Assembly: GCF_028898945.1 (NCBI RefSeq)
Contig: NZ_CP118607.1
Location: 3,520,001-3,584,000 of the forward strand
Direction: 5' to 3'
Source: Pseudomonas sp. PSKL.D1
GTDB lineage: Bacteria; Pseudomonadota; Gammaproteobacteria; Pseudomonadales; Pseudomonadaceae
DNA length: 64,000 bases
Shown: positions 52,244-61,177 of the stretch, one piece after another
Layout of the letters: every line of letters begins with the position of its first letter
How positions within the stretch are numbered: the stretch's first letter is position 1
Made by a program: the position numbers and the translations under genes
Notes under the pieces: model-generated
Database searches by the model: none
Told to the model about the DNA's origin: nothing
Seen by the model: the letters and a program-made list of their open reading frames with translations, nothing else

Positions 52244-54640
52244 CTAAAACCCGACGGTCGCAGACACCAACCACGTACGCGGCGTCGACAGCGTCAACCC
52301 CGGCTCGCTGTCATCCGAAGCCCCCGCAGAGGCCCAATAGCGATCATCCAGCACGTTCTCGACACTGGCCCGCAAGGTCACCTGCGTGGCATCGACCTTG
52401 AAGGTATACCGCGCGCCAAGGTCAAACCGCTCCCAGCCGTCGATCTTTTTGCTGTTGTCCTGGTCCAGGTACTGCGAGCTGGAATGGATGCCCCGCGCAG
52501 TCAGGGTCAAACCATTCACACCGGGTATATCCCACTCGGCCCCAAGGTTGACGTTGTACTCAGGCGTCGCTGGCGCACGGTTACCATCGTAGGCACCGCC
52601 AACGGTGTCGGTCAGCTCGCTGTCGATGTACATCACGCCACCCAACAGCCGCACCCCGTCCAGCGGTTCACCAAACACGCTGAGTTCGATACCGCGGTTG
52701 TCACGCTTGCCGTTGGGGCCAAAAACGCGTGAGGCGGGGTTGGTCTCATAAGCAGGCTGGCGGATACGGAAGGCGCTGGCGGTAAAGGCGACCCGGCCCA
52801 GGTCGTACTTGGCCCCGACCTCGACCTGACGGCTGATGAACGGCGGGAAAATCTGGTCCTCGTTGATCGAGGTCGACGGCGCGATCTTGCCCTGGCTCAA
52901 CCCTTCCATGTAGTTGGCGTACAGCGACAGCTGGTCGGTCACCTTGAGCAGCACGCCGCCCGACGGCGAGACCTTTTCTTCGTCGTAGGCCGTGTCGCCT
53001 TTGATGTCGTTGGTCCAGTCATCCACCTGCACCCGCTGCCAACGGGCACCGAGGGTAAGCAGCAGGCGGTCGTCGAAGAACCCCAGCGTGTCGGCCAGCG
53101 CCACACCGGAAAAGCGGTTTTCGGTGTAGACCTTGGCGTCGATACGGGTGGGCGTGCCGGGGGTTGGCGTGGCTACCGGGTTGTACAAGTTGCTGGGCGC
53201 CGAAGCATAGCGCGCGCCGCCATTTTCGAAATCCATGTAGAAATAGGTCGCTGCCAGGTTCACCTCATGGCTCACCGGGCCGGTATGAAACCAGTTGCGC
53301 AGCCCGGCCATGGCGGTACGCACGGTTTCATCACGGGTGAAGTCCCGTGGCTGAACGGTGAAATCGCCGGCATCGTTGATGATCGAGACATTGTGCCGCA
53401 GGAAGTCGTGGTTGCTCTTGCGCGCACCCACGGCGCCATAGGCCAGCAGCGAATCGCTGATGTCGTACTCGGCGTTGACGGCACCAAACGTGTCATTGGT
53501 ACGCGCCTTGCTCCAGGCTTGGGCGTAGTTGTGGCGCACATCATTGGCGCTCGGCACCCTGGCGTTAGCCCCTACCAGCACCCGCTCCTGGGGCGCGTCG
53601 GTATCACGCTCGGTGTGGCCGATGTCGGTCGACAGCCTCAGCCGTTCACCGCGAAAGTCCAGCCCCAGCACGGCCATTTCCCGATCGACCGACTGGTGAT
53701 CCCACTCGGTATCGCCCGATTGCTTCACTCCATTGAAGCGCAGGCCGAACTGCTTGCCCTCGCCAAACCGGCGCCCCACATCCACCGCCCCACCTACCTG
53801 GCTACCCGATGCATAGCTGCCGGTGAACTCGGTGAGTGGCGTGTCGCTCGCGCGCTTGGGCACCACATTGATGCCACCGCCCACGCTGCCCCGTGGCGAG
53901 ATGCCATTAATGAGCTGGCTCGGGCCTTTGATGATGTCGACCCGGTCTGCCATTTCCATGTCGATGGAATAGGTGGGCAGGATACCGTACAAGCCGTTGT
54001 AGGCCACGTCCGTGTTGAACAGGCTGAAACCACGGATGGTGAACTGTTCGAAACGCCCGCCGGCCGGGTTGGTGGCACGCACCGACGGGTCGCTGGCCAC
54101 CAGGTCGCCCAGGGTGCGGGCTTGCTGGTTTTTCACCAGCTCGCTGGTGTAGGTGGTCGTGCTGAAGGGCGTTTCCATGAAGTCTCGCGAACCCAGCAGG
54201 CCTTGCGAGCCTTTGCGAGCTACCTGGCCACCGGCATAAGGTTCGCCGTCATTTCCGAACAACTGGCCGCCCACGATGCTCGTCGGGGCGATTTCCAGCA
54301 CATCGCTGCTGTAGGGCGCAGGCACAAGGGTGAAAGCGCCCTCACCCACCGCTTTGAGTTGCAAGCCGCTGCCCTGCAGCAACTGAATGAAGCCTTCGCC
54401 CACGCTGTAGTTGCCGGACAACCCGCCGCTCTGGCGGCCGCTGACCAGCGCAGGGTCCAGCGACAGGCTGACACCTGCCTGGTCGGCGAAACGGGTCAGC
54501 GCGGCACCCAGGCTACCGGCCGGGACTTGATAGGCACGCCGTGCGGCGTCATCGGCCCAGGCCGGTGAGCTGAACAGCAAGTGGGCACCGAGGCTCAAAA
54601 CACACCCAAGGCGCAAGCGGCAAGGCATTACTGCAGGCAT
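52244..54640 (-). CDS. TonB-dependent siderophore receptor with STN signalling domain
   Basis: A 798-residue outer-membrane receptor. It has a signal peptide ending SSPAWADD, an N-terminal secretin/TonB short domain at about residues 35-110 (YQVPAGSLGAALTRFADQAG), then plug (FTIRGFSLFNTDVAYNGLYG) and barrel ending ATVGF. The signalling domain is what FecR-type anti-sigma factors read. It follows fecI and fecR on the same strand, so ligand binding probably activates its own transcription. Hydroxamate-type receptors (FoxA/FiuA-like) are closest by motif; the siderophore is unknown. ATG 54628 is an alternative start. Confidence 0.9.
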   Translation of the reverse strand: MPAVMPCRLRLGCVLSLGAHLLFSSPAWADDAARRAYQVPAGSLGAALTRFADQAGVSLSLDPALVSGRQSGGLSGNYSVGEGFIQLLQGSGLQLKAVGEGAFTLVPAPYSSDVLEIAPTSIVGGQLFGNDGEPYAGGQVARKGSQGLLGSRDFMETPFSTTTYTSELVKNQQARTLGDLVASDPSVRATNPAGGRFEQFTIRGFSLFNTDVAYNGLYGILPTYSIDMEMADRVDIIKGPSQLINGISPRGSVGGGINVVPKRASDTPLTEFTGSYASGSQVGGAVDVGRRFGEGKQFGLRFNGVKQSGDTEWDHQSVDREMAVLGLDFRGERLRLSTDIGHTERDTDAPQERVLVGANARVPSANDVRHNYAQAWSKARTNDTFGAVNAEYDISDSLLAYGAVGARKSNHDFLRHNVSIINDAGDFTVQPRDFTRDETVRTAMAGLRNWFHTGPVSHEVNLAATYFYMDFENGGARYASAPSNLYNPVATPTPGTPTRIDAKVYTENRFSGVALADTLGFFDDRLLLTLGARWQRVQVDDWTNDIKGDTAYDEEKVSPSGGVLLKVTDQLSLYANYMEGLSQGKIAPSTSINEDQIFPPFISRQVEVGAKYDLGRVAFTASAFRIRQPAYETNPASRVFGPNGKRDNRGIELSVFGEPLDGVRLLGGVMYIDSELTDTVGGAYDGNRAPATPEYNVNLGAEWDIPGVNGLTLTARGIHSSSQYLDQDNSKKIDGWERFDLGARYTFKVDATQVTLRASVENVLDDRYWASAGASDDSEPGLTLSTPRTWLVSATVGF

Positions 54641-54706
54641 CGAAGAAGGCTCCCCTTTATTGGCTTCTACCGGTAATGACCAGCGAGCAAAAAAAAGGGG
54701 ACAGGC

Positions 54707-55651
54707 TCAGGCACGATTTTCTCGCGCGGCCAGCGTCACCCAGTAACGGGTGCGCGTGTGCACCGCCACTGGCAGGCTGGCTGCCAGCAACTGCAACGCC
54801 CGGTCGGTATCGTCCAGGCGGAAGGTGCCGGTGACGCGTAACGCTTCCAGCTCGGGCGCCCAACGCAGCACGCCAGGGCGGTAACGGCGCAGTTCTCGCA
54901 GCAGGTCGCCCAAGGGGCGGTCGTCCAGCCTGAGCACGCCGTCACGCCAGCCGAGCAACATATCGTCCAGTGGGCTGACACCTGCGAAGCCACCTGCGTG
55001 CAGGGTAGCCTGCCTCCCGGCCTGCAACGCAATTGCGGGCCCCTGCAGTGGCTGGAAGCTCGCCACGCCGTTGATCACCACAAGCTGGCAGGCAGCGTCG
55101 AGCAGGCGCACACACACCTGGGCGCCTGTCACGTTCACCCGCCCGACCGGTAGCTGCACGGCCAGGCTCACGCCAACAGGCACGGTGAGCGAAACCTCAC
55201 CGGCCACCAGTTTCAATTGCCGCGCCGGCAGGTCGAGGTTGACGGCAGTGTCGGTGTTCAACTGCAAGGCAATGCCGTCGCTCAAGGTAAGTTGCCTGCG
55301 CTCACCGACTGCCGTGTGCATGTCGGCCGTCCAGGCATCGAGCGGTAGCTGGCGCCCAAGTATCCAGGCAGTCGGCAGCAATGCCGCCACGCCCAGTGCC
55401 TGTTTCAACAGGGCGCGCCGGCCTTGGTCCGGGCGGTCCAGGGTGGCCATCGCCAATTCGCCGGGGAGTTGCGCAAAGCGCTGGCGCAGCGATTGGGCCT
55501 GTTGCCAGGCGCTCTCGTGCAGGCTGCTGCTGGCGCGCCACTGCTCCAGCCGTTGGTGGTCAGCCGCACACGCCTTGCCAGACTCCAGCAGCGCCAGCCA
55601 CTGAGCAGCCGCACGCACCGCCACCCGGGCGTCGTTGGATGGGGTTGCCAT
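54707..55651 (-). CDS. FecR family anti-sigma regulator
   Basis: A 314-residue membrane regulator: N-terminal cytosolic FecR_N region (AAAQWLALLESGKACAADHQ), one membrane segment near residue 90 (LLKQALGVAALLPTAWILG), and a periplasmic FecR domain (LSDGIALQLNTDTAV, GVASFQPLQGPAIALQAGRQ). It relays receptor binding to the ECF sigma factor. The ATG shares its A with the stop of fecI, so the genes are coupled. The receptor gene follows after 66 bases. Confidence 0.92.
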   Translation of the reverse strand: MATPSNDARVAVRAAAQWLALLESGKACAADHQRLEQWRASSSLHESAWQQAQSLRQRFAQLPGELAMATLDRPDQGRRALLKQALGVAALLPTAWILGRQLPLDAWTADMHTAVGERRQLTLSDGIALQLNTDTAVNLDLPARQLKLVAGEVSLTVPVGVSLAVQLPVGRVNVTGAQVCVRLLDAACQLVVINGVASFQPLQGPAIALQAGRQATLHAGGFAGVSPLDDMLLGWRDGVLRLDDRPLGDLLRELRRYRPGVLRWAPELEALRVTGTFRLDDTDRALQLLAASLPVAVHTRTRYWVTLAARENRA

Positions 55652-56157
55652 TACAATTGCGCCAGCAGGCAATGTTCGTACGCCTGCGCCATATAGCGTT
55701 TGACAGTGCGTTCAGACACCTGCAAGCGCTCGGCAATCTCGACGTAACCCAAGCCTTCGAGCTGGCTCCACAAAAACGCCTTGCGCACCGGTGCCTTGAG
55801 GCCATCAAGCAGTTCGTCCAGGGCCTGCAGGGTTTCCAGCAGTATCCAGCGCTGCTCCGGCGAAGGCAGGCTGGCTTCGGGTAACTGCGCCAAGGCATCG
55901 AGGTAGGCCTGTTCCAGGCTGCGCCGCTTGTGGAAGTTGCTCAGCAGGCGTTTTCCCACAGTCAGCAGGTAAGCCCGGGGTTCGCGGATATCGGCCAGCG
56001 GCTGGGCGCTGGCAAGCACCCGCAGGAAGGTGTCCTGGCTCAGGTCGGCCGCATCCCAGGCATTGCCCAGGCGCCGACGCAACCAACCTTCCAGCCAGCC
56101 CCGATGGTCACGGTACAGGGCAGGCAGGCTGTGCTCCGGTGGCGCGGCATCGATCAT
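55651..56157 (-). CDS. ECF sigma factor, FecI family
   Basis: A 168-residue extracytoplasmic-function sigma factor with sigma-70 region 2 (WDAADLSQDTFLRVLAS, about residues 35-52) and region 4 (GLGYVEIAERLQVSERTVKRYMAQAY, 134-159). It directs RNA polymerase to the promoter of the adjacent receptor gene when FecR is triggered. A Fur-like site lies at 56184-56202. Gene order fecI-fecR-receptor is the classic iron-signalling cassette. Confidence 0.94.
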   Translation of the reverse strand: MIDAAPPEHSLPALYRDHRGWLEGWLRRRLGNAWDAADLSQDTFLRVLASAQPLADIREPRAYLLTVGKRLLSNFHKRRSLEQAYLDALAQLPEASLPSPEQRWILLETLQALDELLDGLKAPVRKAFLWSQLEGLGYVEIAERLQVSERTVKRYMAQAYEHCLLAQL

Positions 56158-56183
56158 GGGCGTGGCTCGGCAATGGCGTAAAT

Positions 56184-56202
56184 AGGAGTGATTCTAATTT
56201 AC
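56184..56202 (-). promoter_or_regulatory. Fur-box-like site upstream of fecI
   Basis: On the minus strand GTAAATTAGAATCACTCCT matches about 11 of 19 Fur positions, 27 bases before the fecI start. Iron repression of the whole cassette would fit. Confidence 0.5.
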
Positions 56203-56243
56203 GAGACCTTGCGGATCCAAGCGGTTTATACGGCGACAAGTGA

Positions 56244-57128
56244 CTAGAGCTGCATCAGCCGCGTTTTAAGGAAGTCGACGAAGCCCTGCACCGGCCTGGC
56301 AACCTGGCGATGCTGCGGATACACCGCCGACAACTGCAACGCCGGTGGTGTCCAGCCTTCCAGCACACTCATCAAGCGACCATCCGCCAGTGCCTGCCCG
56401 ACGATGAATGTCGGCAGGTAGGTCACCCCCATGCCAGCAATGGCTGCATCCCTCAGCAGCTCGCCATTGTTCGCCCGCATACGGCCGGTAACCGCGATGC
56501 TCTGTACTTTGCCAGCCTGATTGAATTGCCATTGCACCTGCCGTGAATGCCCATAAGGCAGGCAATCGTGATTGGCCAAGGCGTCGGGCCGGTTGGGCAC
56601 GCCGCGCGCCTCAAGATAACCGGGGCTGGCACAGTACACCCGTTCGACACTGGCAATGCGCCGTGCAATCAGGCTGGAGTCCTCCAGAGCCCCGATGCGC
56701 AAGGCCAGGTCATAGCCTTCGCCGATCAGGTCCACGGCGCGGTCGCTGAGGTCCACTTCCACATCCACTTGTGGGTGCAACTGCAGGAACTCGGTCAGCA
56801 GGCAACCCAGGTGGGCCATGGCGAACGACAGGGGTGCGCTCAGCCTCAATGTGCCGCGCAAGGCCTGAGCCTGGCCGCTGATGTCGTGCTCCACCTGCTG
56901 CATTTCGCCCAGCAGGCGTAGCGCCGACTGGTAGTACTGCTGGCCCAGCGGCGTGGCGTCCAGGCGCCGGGTGGAGCGGTTGAGCAAACGCACACCCAAA
57001 CGCGCCTCCAACTGCATCAGGCGACGGCTGACCGACTGCTTGGACATGCCCAGGCGGTCGGCTGCAGCGGTAAAGCTTCCCGACTCAATCACCTGGGAAA
57101 AAATACTCATATCTTCGTACGGATTCAT
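56244..57128 (-). CDS. LysR family transcriptional regulator
   Basis: A 294-residue regulator of the CrgA-like LysR subgroup: helix-turn-helix SFTAAADRLGMSKQSVSRRL (residues about 17-36), then LEARLGVRLLNRSTRRL, and a LysR effector domain. I start at ATG 57128 (MNPYEDMSIF) and not at 57185. It is divergent from a secreted alpha/beta hydrolase by 146 bases, the likely target. Confidence 0.88.
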   Translation of the reverse strand: MNPYEDMSIFSQVIESGSFTAAADRLGMSKQSVSRRLMQLEARLGVRLLNRSTRRLDATPLGQQYYQSALRLLGEMQQVEHDISGQAQALRGTLRLSAPLSFAMAHLGCLLTEFLQLHPQVDVEVDLSDRAVDLIGEGYDLALRIGALEDSSLIARRIASVERVYCASPGYLEARGVPNRPDALANHDCLPYGHSRQVQWQFNQAGKVQSIAVTGRMRANNGELLRDAAIAGMGVTYLPTFIVGQALADGRLMSVLEGWTPPALQLSAVYPQHRQVARPVQGFVDFLKTRLMQL

Positions 57129-57274
57129 TGTCTTGCTCAGCGTGACAGTTAAACGCTTTATACCGGCTTTTTCCCGTAAACACATCTCCTTAATCTACAC
57201 ACAGGTCGCAGCGATGGCCCAGCAGGCCAGGCAAGACGCCCACTCCAAACACTTGCACAGAAAAGGATTCGCAC

Positions 57275-58294
57275 ATGAACATTGTCCACAAAACCCTCGC
57301 CGCCAGCCTGCTTGCGCTGTCCGTTTCCAACGCTTTTGCGGCCGGTAGCCCAGGCGTGGAGCAGCACACCCAAGCCTTCCTTGAAGCGCTGGAGAAAGGC
57401 GGTGGCAAGCCGCTTGAGCAACTCAACCCGAAAGATGCCCGCGCCGTACTGACCGGTGCCCAGGCTTCGGTGAAGGTCGACTTGTCGGGTATCGAGGTCA
57501 AGGAACGCACCATTCAGGCCAATGGCGAGGCGATCAAATTGCAGATCGTGCGCCCGGCCAATGTCAAAGGTGAGTTGCCGGTGTTCATGTTCTTCCACGG
57601 TGGCGGTTGGGTGCTGGGCGACTTCCCGACCCACCAGCGGTTGATCCGCGACCTGGTGGTCGGCTCTGGCGCCGTCGCGGTGTACGTGGACTACACGCCG
57701 TCCCCCGAGGCGCACTACCCCACCGCCATCAACCAGGCATACGCCGCCACCCAGTGGGTGGCCGAGCATGGCAAGGACATCGGTGTGGACGGCAAGCGCC
57801 TGGCGGTAGCCGGCAACAGCGTCGGCGGCAACATGGCGGCGGTGGTTGCACTCAAGGCCAAAGAAGCCGGCACCCCGGCGCTGCGTTTCCAGTTGCTGTT
57901 GTGGCCGGTGACCGATGCCAGCTTCGAAACCGGCTCGTACAAGCAGTTTGCCGAAGGGCACTTCCTGACCACCGGGATGATGAAATGGTTCTGGGACAAC
58001 TACACCACCGACGCCAAAGCCCGCGAGCAGATCTACGCCTCGCCACTGCGGGCCAGCAGCGAGCAGCTCAAAGGCTTGCCGCCAGCGCTGGTGCAAACGG
58101 CCGAGTTCGATGTGCTGCGTGACGAGGGCGAGGCGTATGCCCGCAAGCTGAATGCGGCGGGGGTAACGGTGACCTCGGTGCGGTACAACGGGATGATTCA
58201 TGACTACGGGCTGCTGAACCCGTTGAACCAGGTGCCGGCGGTGAAGGCCGCGATGCGGCAGGCGGCTGGGGAGTTGAAGGTGCATTTGCAGTAA
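57275..58294 (+). CDS. Secreted alpha/beta hydrolase (HSL-type esterase)
   Basis: A 339-residue esterase. A signal peptide (MNIVHKTLAASLLALSVSNAFA, cleaved near residue 22) indicates the periplasm. The oxyanion motif HGGGW (near 109) and nucleophile elbow GNSVGG (about 178) mark the hormone-sensitive-lipase family; the catalytic aspartate and histidine would be in AEFDVLRDEG and NGMIHDYGLL. The substrate is probably a short acyl ester. It is divergent from a LysR regulator. Confidence 0.88.
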   Translation: MNIVHKTLAASLLALSVSNAFAAGSPGVEQHTQAFLEALEKGGGKPLEQLNPKDARAVLTGAQASVKVDLSGIEVKERTIQANGEAIKLQIVRPANVKGELPVFMFFHGGGWVLGDFPTHQRLIRDLVVGSGAVAVYVDYTPSPEAHYPTAINQAYAATQWVAEHGKDIGVDGKRLAVAGNSVGGNMAAVVALKAKEAGTPALRFQLLLWPVTDASFETGSYKQFAEGHFLTTGMMKWFWDNYTTDAKAREQIYASPLRASSEQLKGLPPALVQTAEFDVLRDEGEAYARKLNAAGVTVTSVRYNGMIHDYGLLNPLNQVPAVKAAMRQAAGELKVHLQ

Positions 58295-58311
58295 GTTGGG
58301 AGTTACAAGGT

Positions 58312-58412
58312 CCGCCAAGGCGTAATGCTGTTCATTTAAGCTGTACATCGCCTGCATTGGGGCCGCTTTGCGGCCCCGGCATTCTTAAGTTAACAGCATT
58401 ACCGCCAAGGCG
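58312..58412. repeat. Structured repeat with inverted and direct arms
   Basis: GTAATGCTGTT (58322-58332) and AACAGCATTAC (58392-58402) are inverted, flanked by a direct repeat CCGCCAAGGCG. Inside is a strong hairpin GGGGCCGC/GCGGCCCC at 58359-58377. It spans the 130-base gap between the esterase and the immunity-like gene and may be a terminator or a small mobile-type element. Confidence 0.65.
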
Positions 58413-58424
58413 GGTCTTTTGCTT

Positions 58425-58826
58425 TTATTGCGGCAAAGGCCCACAGGCTTCGATAAGTCTGCCATCAGTGCGGCTATCTACAGCTCCGTCTGCCCCTATG
58501 TAGATATCGGTAGTTGGCCACTTGGGTTTGACCCGAATGCAGTGCGACATCCCACGGTTGTTCCAATCAAACTCCATGAAAAATTGGTCGCTCGGGAAAA
58601 TATGCCCGGCACCGCCCGTGGCTTCACCTGGGTAAATCTCACCTTTTGATATGTCGTGCTGAACATTCAGGATGTAACCGAGGCGCCCTTGGCCCTGGTC
58701 CGAATAGTGGAAACTCACCTGGGGGGTGGCGAAATACCAAAATACAATGGGTGTGAGCATTAGCACTGCTACCCAACGCCAGATCGGCCGTTTCGGTTTA
58801 CTTGCAAATGTGATCACGTATGCCAT
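58425..58826 (-). CDS. Small membrane-anchored protein, putative immunity to the PAAR toxin
   Basis: A 133-residue protein with one N-terminal membrane segment (WRWVAVLMLTPIVFWYF, about residues 17-33) and a periplasmic domain of about 95 residues. I recognise no family. It overlaps the 3' end of the PAAR/toxin gene by 29 bases on the same strand, the usual place for a cognate immunity gene. A periplasmic location would fit a toxin that acts outside the cytoplasm. Function is inference. Confidence 0.65.
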   Translation of the reverse strand: MAYVITFASKPKRPIWRWVAVLMLTPIVFWYFATPQVSFHYSDQGQGRLGYILNVQHDISKGEIYPGEATGGAGHIFPSDQFFMEFDWNNRGMSHCIRVKPKWPTTDIYIGADGAVDSRTDGRLIEACGPLPQ

Positions 58827-59862
58827 CTCCCCAACTTGAACGTGGCAATGCTAGTACTTCTGCCATGAGTAACCTTGCCGTAATCCCGCCGGTTGGGTGA
58901 TGCTTGTACAGATTGACACCAATACTGATTGCGACACGATCGCCTATGTCATCCCAAGCCCGTACCCCGTCGATATCTGCAGAGCGGTGAGGCCCTTTAC
59001 GTTCATCCCACTTTTGAATTTTCCGAATGGAGTCTGAAGCAATCTGCTCAAGCCCCGCTCCATCCAGAAGAACGCTTTCCGACAGGCCACCAGCCCGCCC
59101 GACATAGCCATAATGGATGTTCGACCAAATGTCATAGAAGTAGTCAACTTCGCCTTGCTTCTGCCAAGCCCCTCCAAATTGTTGTCCGATGGCCGCCTTG
59201 TGATCCCATGGCCGGTTTTGACCAACCCTCTCAACCCAAAGCGCCATAGCAGCAGCGATATTTCCCTTCTCCATTGCCTGGAAATTAGGGGGTAAAAGGC
59301 GTGCGTACCAAGGGAGCTTTTGAAACGTTGCTTTTTCATCTTGCCCGTCAAAACTGGTCAGCTTCTTCATCTTTAGCACGGAAGGATGTGTGATATTGCG
59401 GTTCATTTCCCCAGCAATAAAGTTTGCCACCGCCTCCATCATGTCGAAATGATCGCAAGCACCAACCTTTGAAGTCTTTTCCGATGGCTCATATTTGGTG
59501 GGGGTAATGAAGCTTGTGCGGTTTGATATTTCCGCCGGACTCGCCTGCTCAGTGGGCGTAGGGCTAGCCGATTGTGCAAGACCTCCGATGGCCATGACCC
59601 GGTTACTGCCACTGGGGCAGCCGCAGGCGACCAACGCCCCATCTACAACGGTCGCACGCCCTTCGATCATGAACGACTGCACACCCTCGATCAGCGTGCC
59701 AACCTCACCGCACCGCGGACATGGCGTGGTCTTGTCCCCCTGGCGAAGCACTTGGCAGCCTTTGACCCGGTAATGCGGGCCGCTGGCCTGACAGGTGGCG
59801 CCCGTGGTGGTCAGGTCACCATCAACGGCTTGCTGCTTCCCTTCAATCAACATGAATCGCAT
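58798..59862 (-). CDS. PAAR-domain protein with C-terminal polymorphic toxin (type 44-like) domain
   Basis: A 354-residue T6SS-type effector. Residues 1-95 are a PAAR domain (GDLTTTGATCQA, VLRQGDKTTPCPRCGEVG, VVDGALVACGCPSGSN), which caps the VgrG spike. Residues about 160-300 contain WDHKAAIGQQFGGAW, YDIWSNIHYGYVGRAGGLSE and KGPHRSADIDGVRAWDD, which match my memory of polymorphic toxin type 44. ATG 59862 (MRFMLIEGKQ) starts the PAAR domain; the open frame reaches 59919. No VgrG gene is nearby. Toxin family is from recall, not a search. Confidence 0.78.
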   Translation of the reverse strand: MRFMLIEGKQQAVDGDLTTTGATCQASGPHYRVKGCQVLRQGDKTTPCPRCGEVGTLIEGVQSFMIEGRATVVDGALVACGCPSGSNRVMAIGGLAQSASPTPTEQASPAEISNRTSFITPTKYEPSEKTSKVGACDHFDMMEAVANFIAGEMNRNITHPSVLKMKKLTSFDGQDEKATFQKLPWYARLLPPNFQAMEKGNIAAAMALWVERVGQNRPWDHKAAIGQQFGGAWQKQGEVDYFYDIWSNIHYGYVGRAGGLSESVLLDGAGLEQIASDSIRKIQKWDERKGPHRSADIDGVRAWDDIGDRVAISIGVNLYKHHPTGGITARLLMAEVLALPRSSWGDGIRDHICK

Positions 59863-60106
59863 GGTCTGTCTCCTTTGGCAAAGCCTGGAAACTAGCACCC
59901 AGAAAACCTTGAAAATCAAGCAAATATGGAATCAGACCAGCCCTACAACCCATGCAGAAACGTCCTACAAACCACACCCACTATAGTCACCTGTAGCGGG
60001 ACAGTGATTCACTAAACAACCTATTTTTACCACCCTGAATTGACAGTAACCTTCTCCCATCACCAGCCCGGCGCCCCCTCAGCCCCGGCCTCAAAGGAGA
60101 ACCCCC

Positions 60107-60829
60107 ATGCTCACCATCCGCAACGCCCAAGACCGCGGCCTGGCCTTCCACGGCTGGCTGAAATCCTTCCACACCTTCTCGTTCGGCCACTATCGCAACC
60201 CCGACGAGCAGGGCTTTTCCGACTTGCTGGTGATCAACGATGACCGCGTCATCGCCGGTAAAGGCTTTGGCGAACACCCGCACCGCGACATGGAGATTTT
60301 CTCCTACGTGCTCGAAGGCGCCCTGGAGCACAAGGACTCCCTCGGCACCGGCTCGGTCATCCGCCCTGGCGATGTGCAATTGATGAGCGCTGGCCATGGC
60401 GTGGCGCACAGCGAGTTCAACCACAGCCGGGCGCAACCGGTGCACTTTCTGCAAATCTGGATCGTGCCGAATGTCAAAGGCGCGGCTCCGCGCTACCAGC
60501 AGCAACACTTCAGCGCCGAAGACAAGCGCGGCAAGCTGCGGTTGATCATCTCCCCCGACGGGGCAGAAGGTTCGTTGCAGGTACGGCAGAACGCCCGGGT
60601 CTACGCCGGGTTGTTCGACGGCGGTGAACAGGCAACCCTGACCCTCCCGGAAAACCGCCATGCCTATGTGCATGTGGCCCGCGGCAGCATTGAGCTGAAC
60701 GGGCAGCGCCTGGTGGAAGGCGATGGCGTGCGGATACGCCAGGAGCAAGTGCTGCAACTGGCCAATGGCGAAGACGCCGAAGTGCTGGTGTTCGACCTGC
60801 GGCCACATGAGCTGCCCGGCATGCCATGA
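60107..60829 (+). CDS. Pirin family protein (YhhW-like)
   Basis: A 240-residue bicupin of the pirin family. Iron ligands are in FGEHPHRDMEIFSYVLEG and GHGVAHSEFNHS, and the N-terminal FHTFSFGHYRNPDEQGF is diagnostic. Bacterial pirins such as YhhW can oxidise quercetin, but the native role is unclear. AAGGAG lies about eight bases before the ATG. A strong palindrome follows the stop. Confidence 0.9.
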   Translation: MLTIRNAQDRGLAFHGWLKSFHTFSFGHYRNPDEQGFSDLLVINDDRVIAGKGFGEHPHRDMEIFSYVLEGALEHKDSLGTGSVIRPGDVQLMSAGHGVAHSEFNHSRAQPVHFLQIWIVPNVKGAAPRYQQQHFSAEDKRGKLRLIISPDGAEGSLQVRQNARVYAGLFDGGEQATLTLPENRHAYVHVARGSIELNGQRLVEGDGVRIRQEQVLQLANGEDAEVLVFDLRPHELPGMP

Positions 60830-60845
60830 GGCCCTGGCAGACGGC

Positions 60846-60884
60846 GCGGGGTTTGCGTACAGATTTTCTGTATACAAACCCCGC
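60846..60884. promoter_or_regulatory. Long palindrome after pirin gene
   Basis: Arms GCGGGGTTTGCGTACAGA and TCTGTATACAAACCCCGC pair almost perfectly around a three-base loop. It lies 16 bases after the pirin stop and 290 bases before the oxoguanine deaminase. It could be a terminator, though no T-tract follows, or an operator with TGTATACA core. Confidence 0.5.
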
Positions 60885-60956
60885 CTCATCTGTTTACATT
60901 AGCTCCACGCCTACGACATCGGTCATCGCCGCTGCGTATTGCGACAGGCTCAAGCC

Positions 60957-61085
60957 ATGCCCGCTACACACCTGCTCGACCCGCTCGGGTCTCTTCTGCA
61001 AACCCCGTTTGCCATCTACACCCTGAACGTGCCCCCCGGCCAGCCGCTCCCCAGGCCGGCGCCCTCGTACACGCTCGTTCACTGA
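60957..61085 (+). CDS. Possible 42-residue leader peptide
   Basis: An ATG frame starting MPATHLLDPLGSLLQTPFAI and rich in proline, with GC-rich third positions. It ends 92 bases before the oxoguanine deaminase start. Only a weak ACAGG lies upstream. It may be a leader or chance. The rest of the 348-base gap (60830-61177) holds the palindrome at 60846-60884 and nothing else I can call. Confidence 0.3.
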   Translation: MPATHLLDPLGSLLQTPFAIYTLNVPPGQPLPRPAPSYTLVH

Positions 61086-61177
61086 TCGCCCACCGTCGCC
61101 GCCCTTTGCCTTATTCCTCTATCGGCAAGGCACCCGCGCGCGTCGAGAAAACCATCCCACCAAGGGAGAACAACCCC

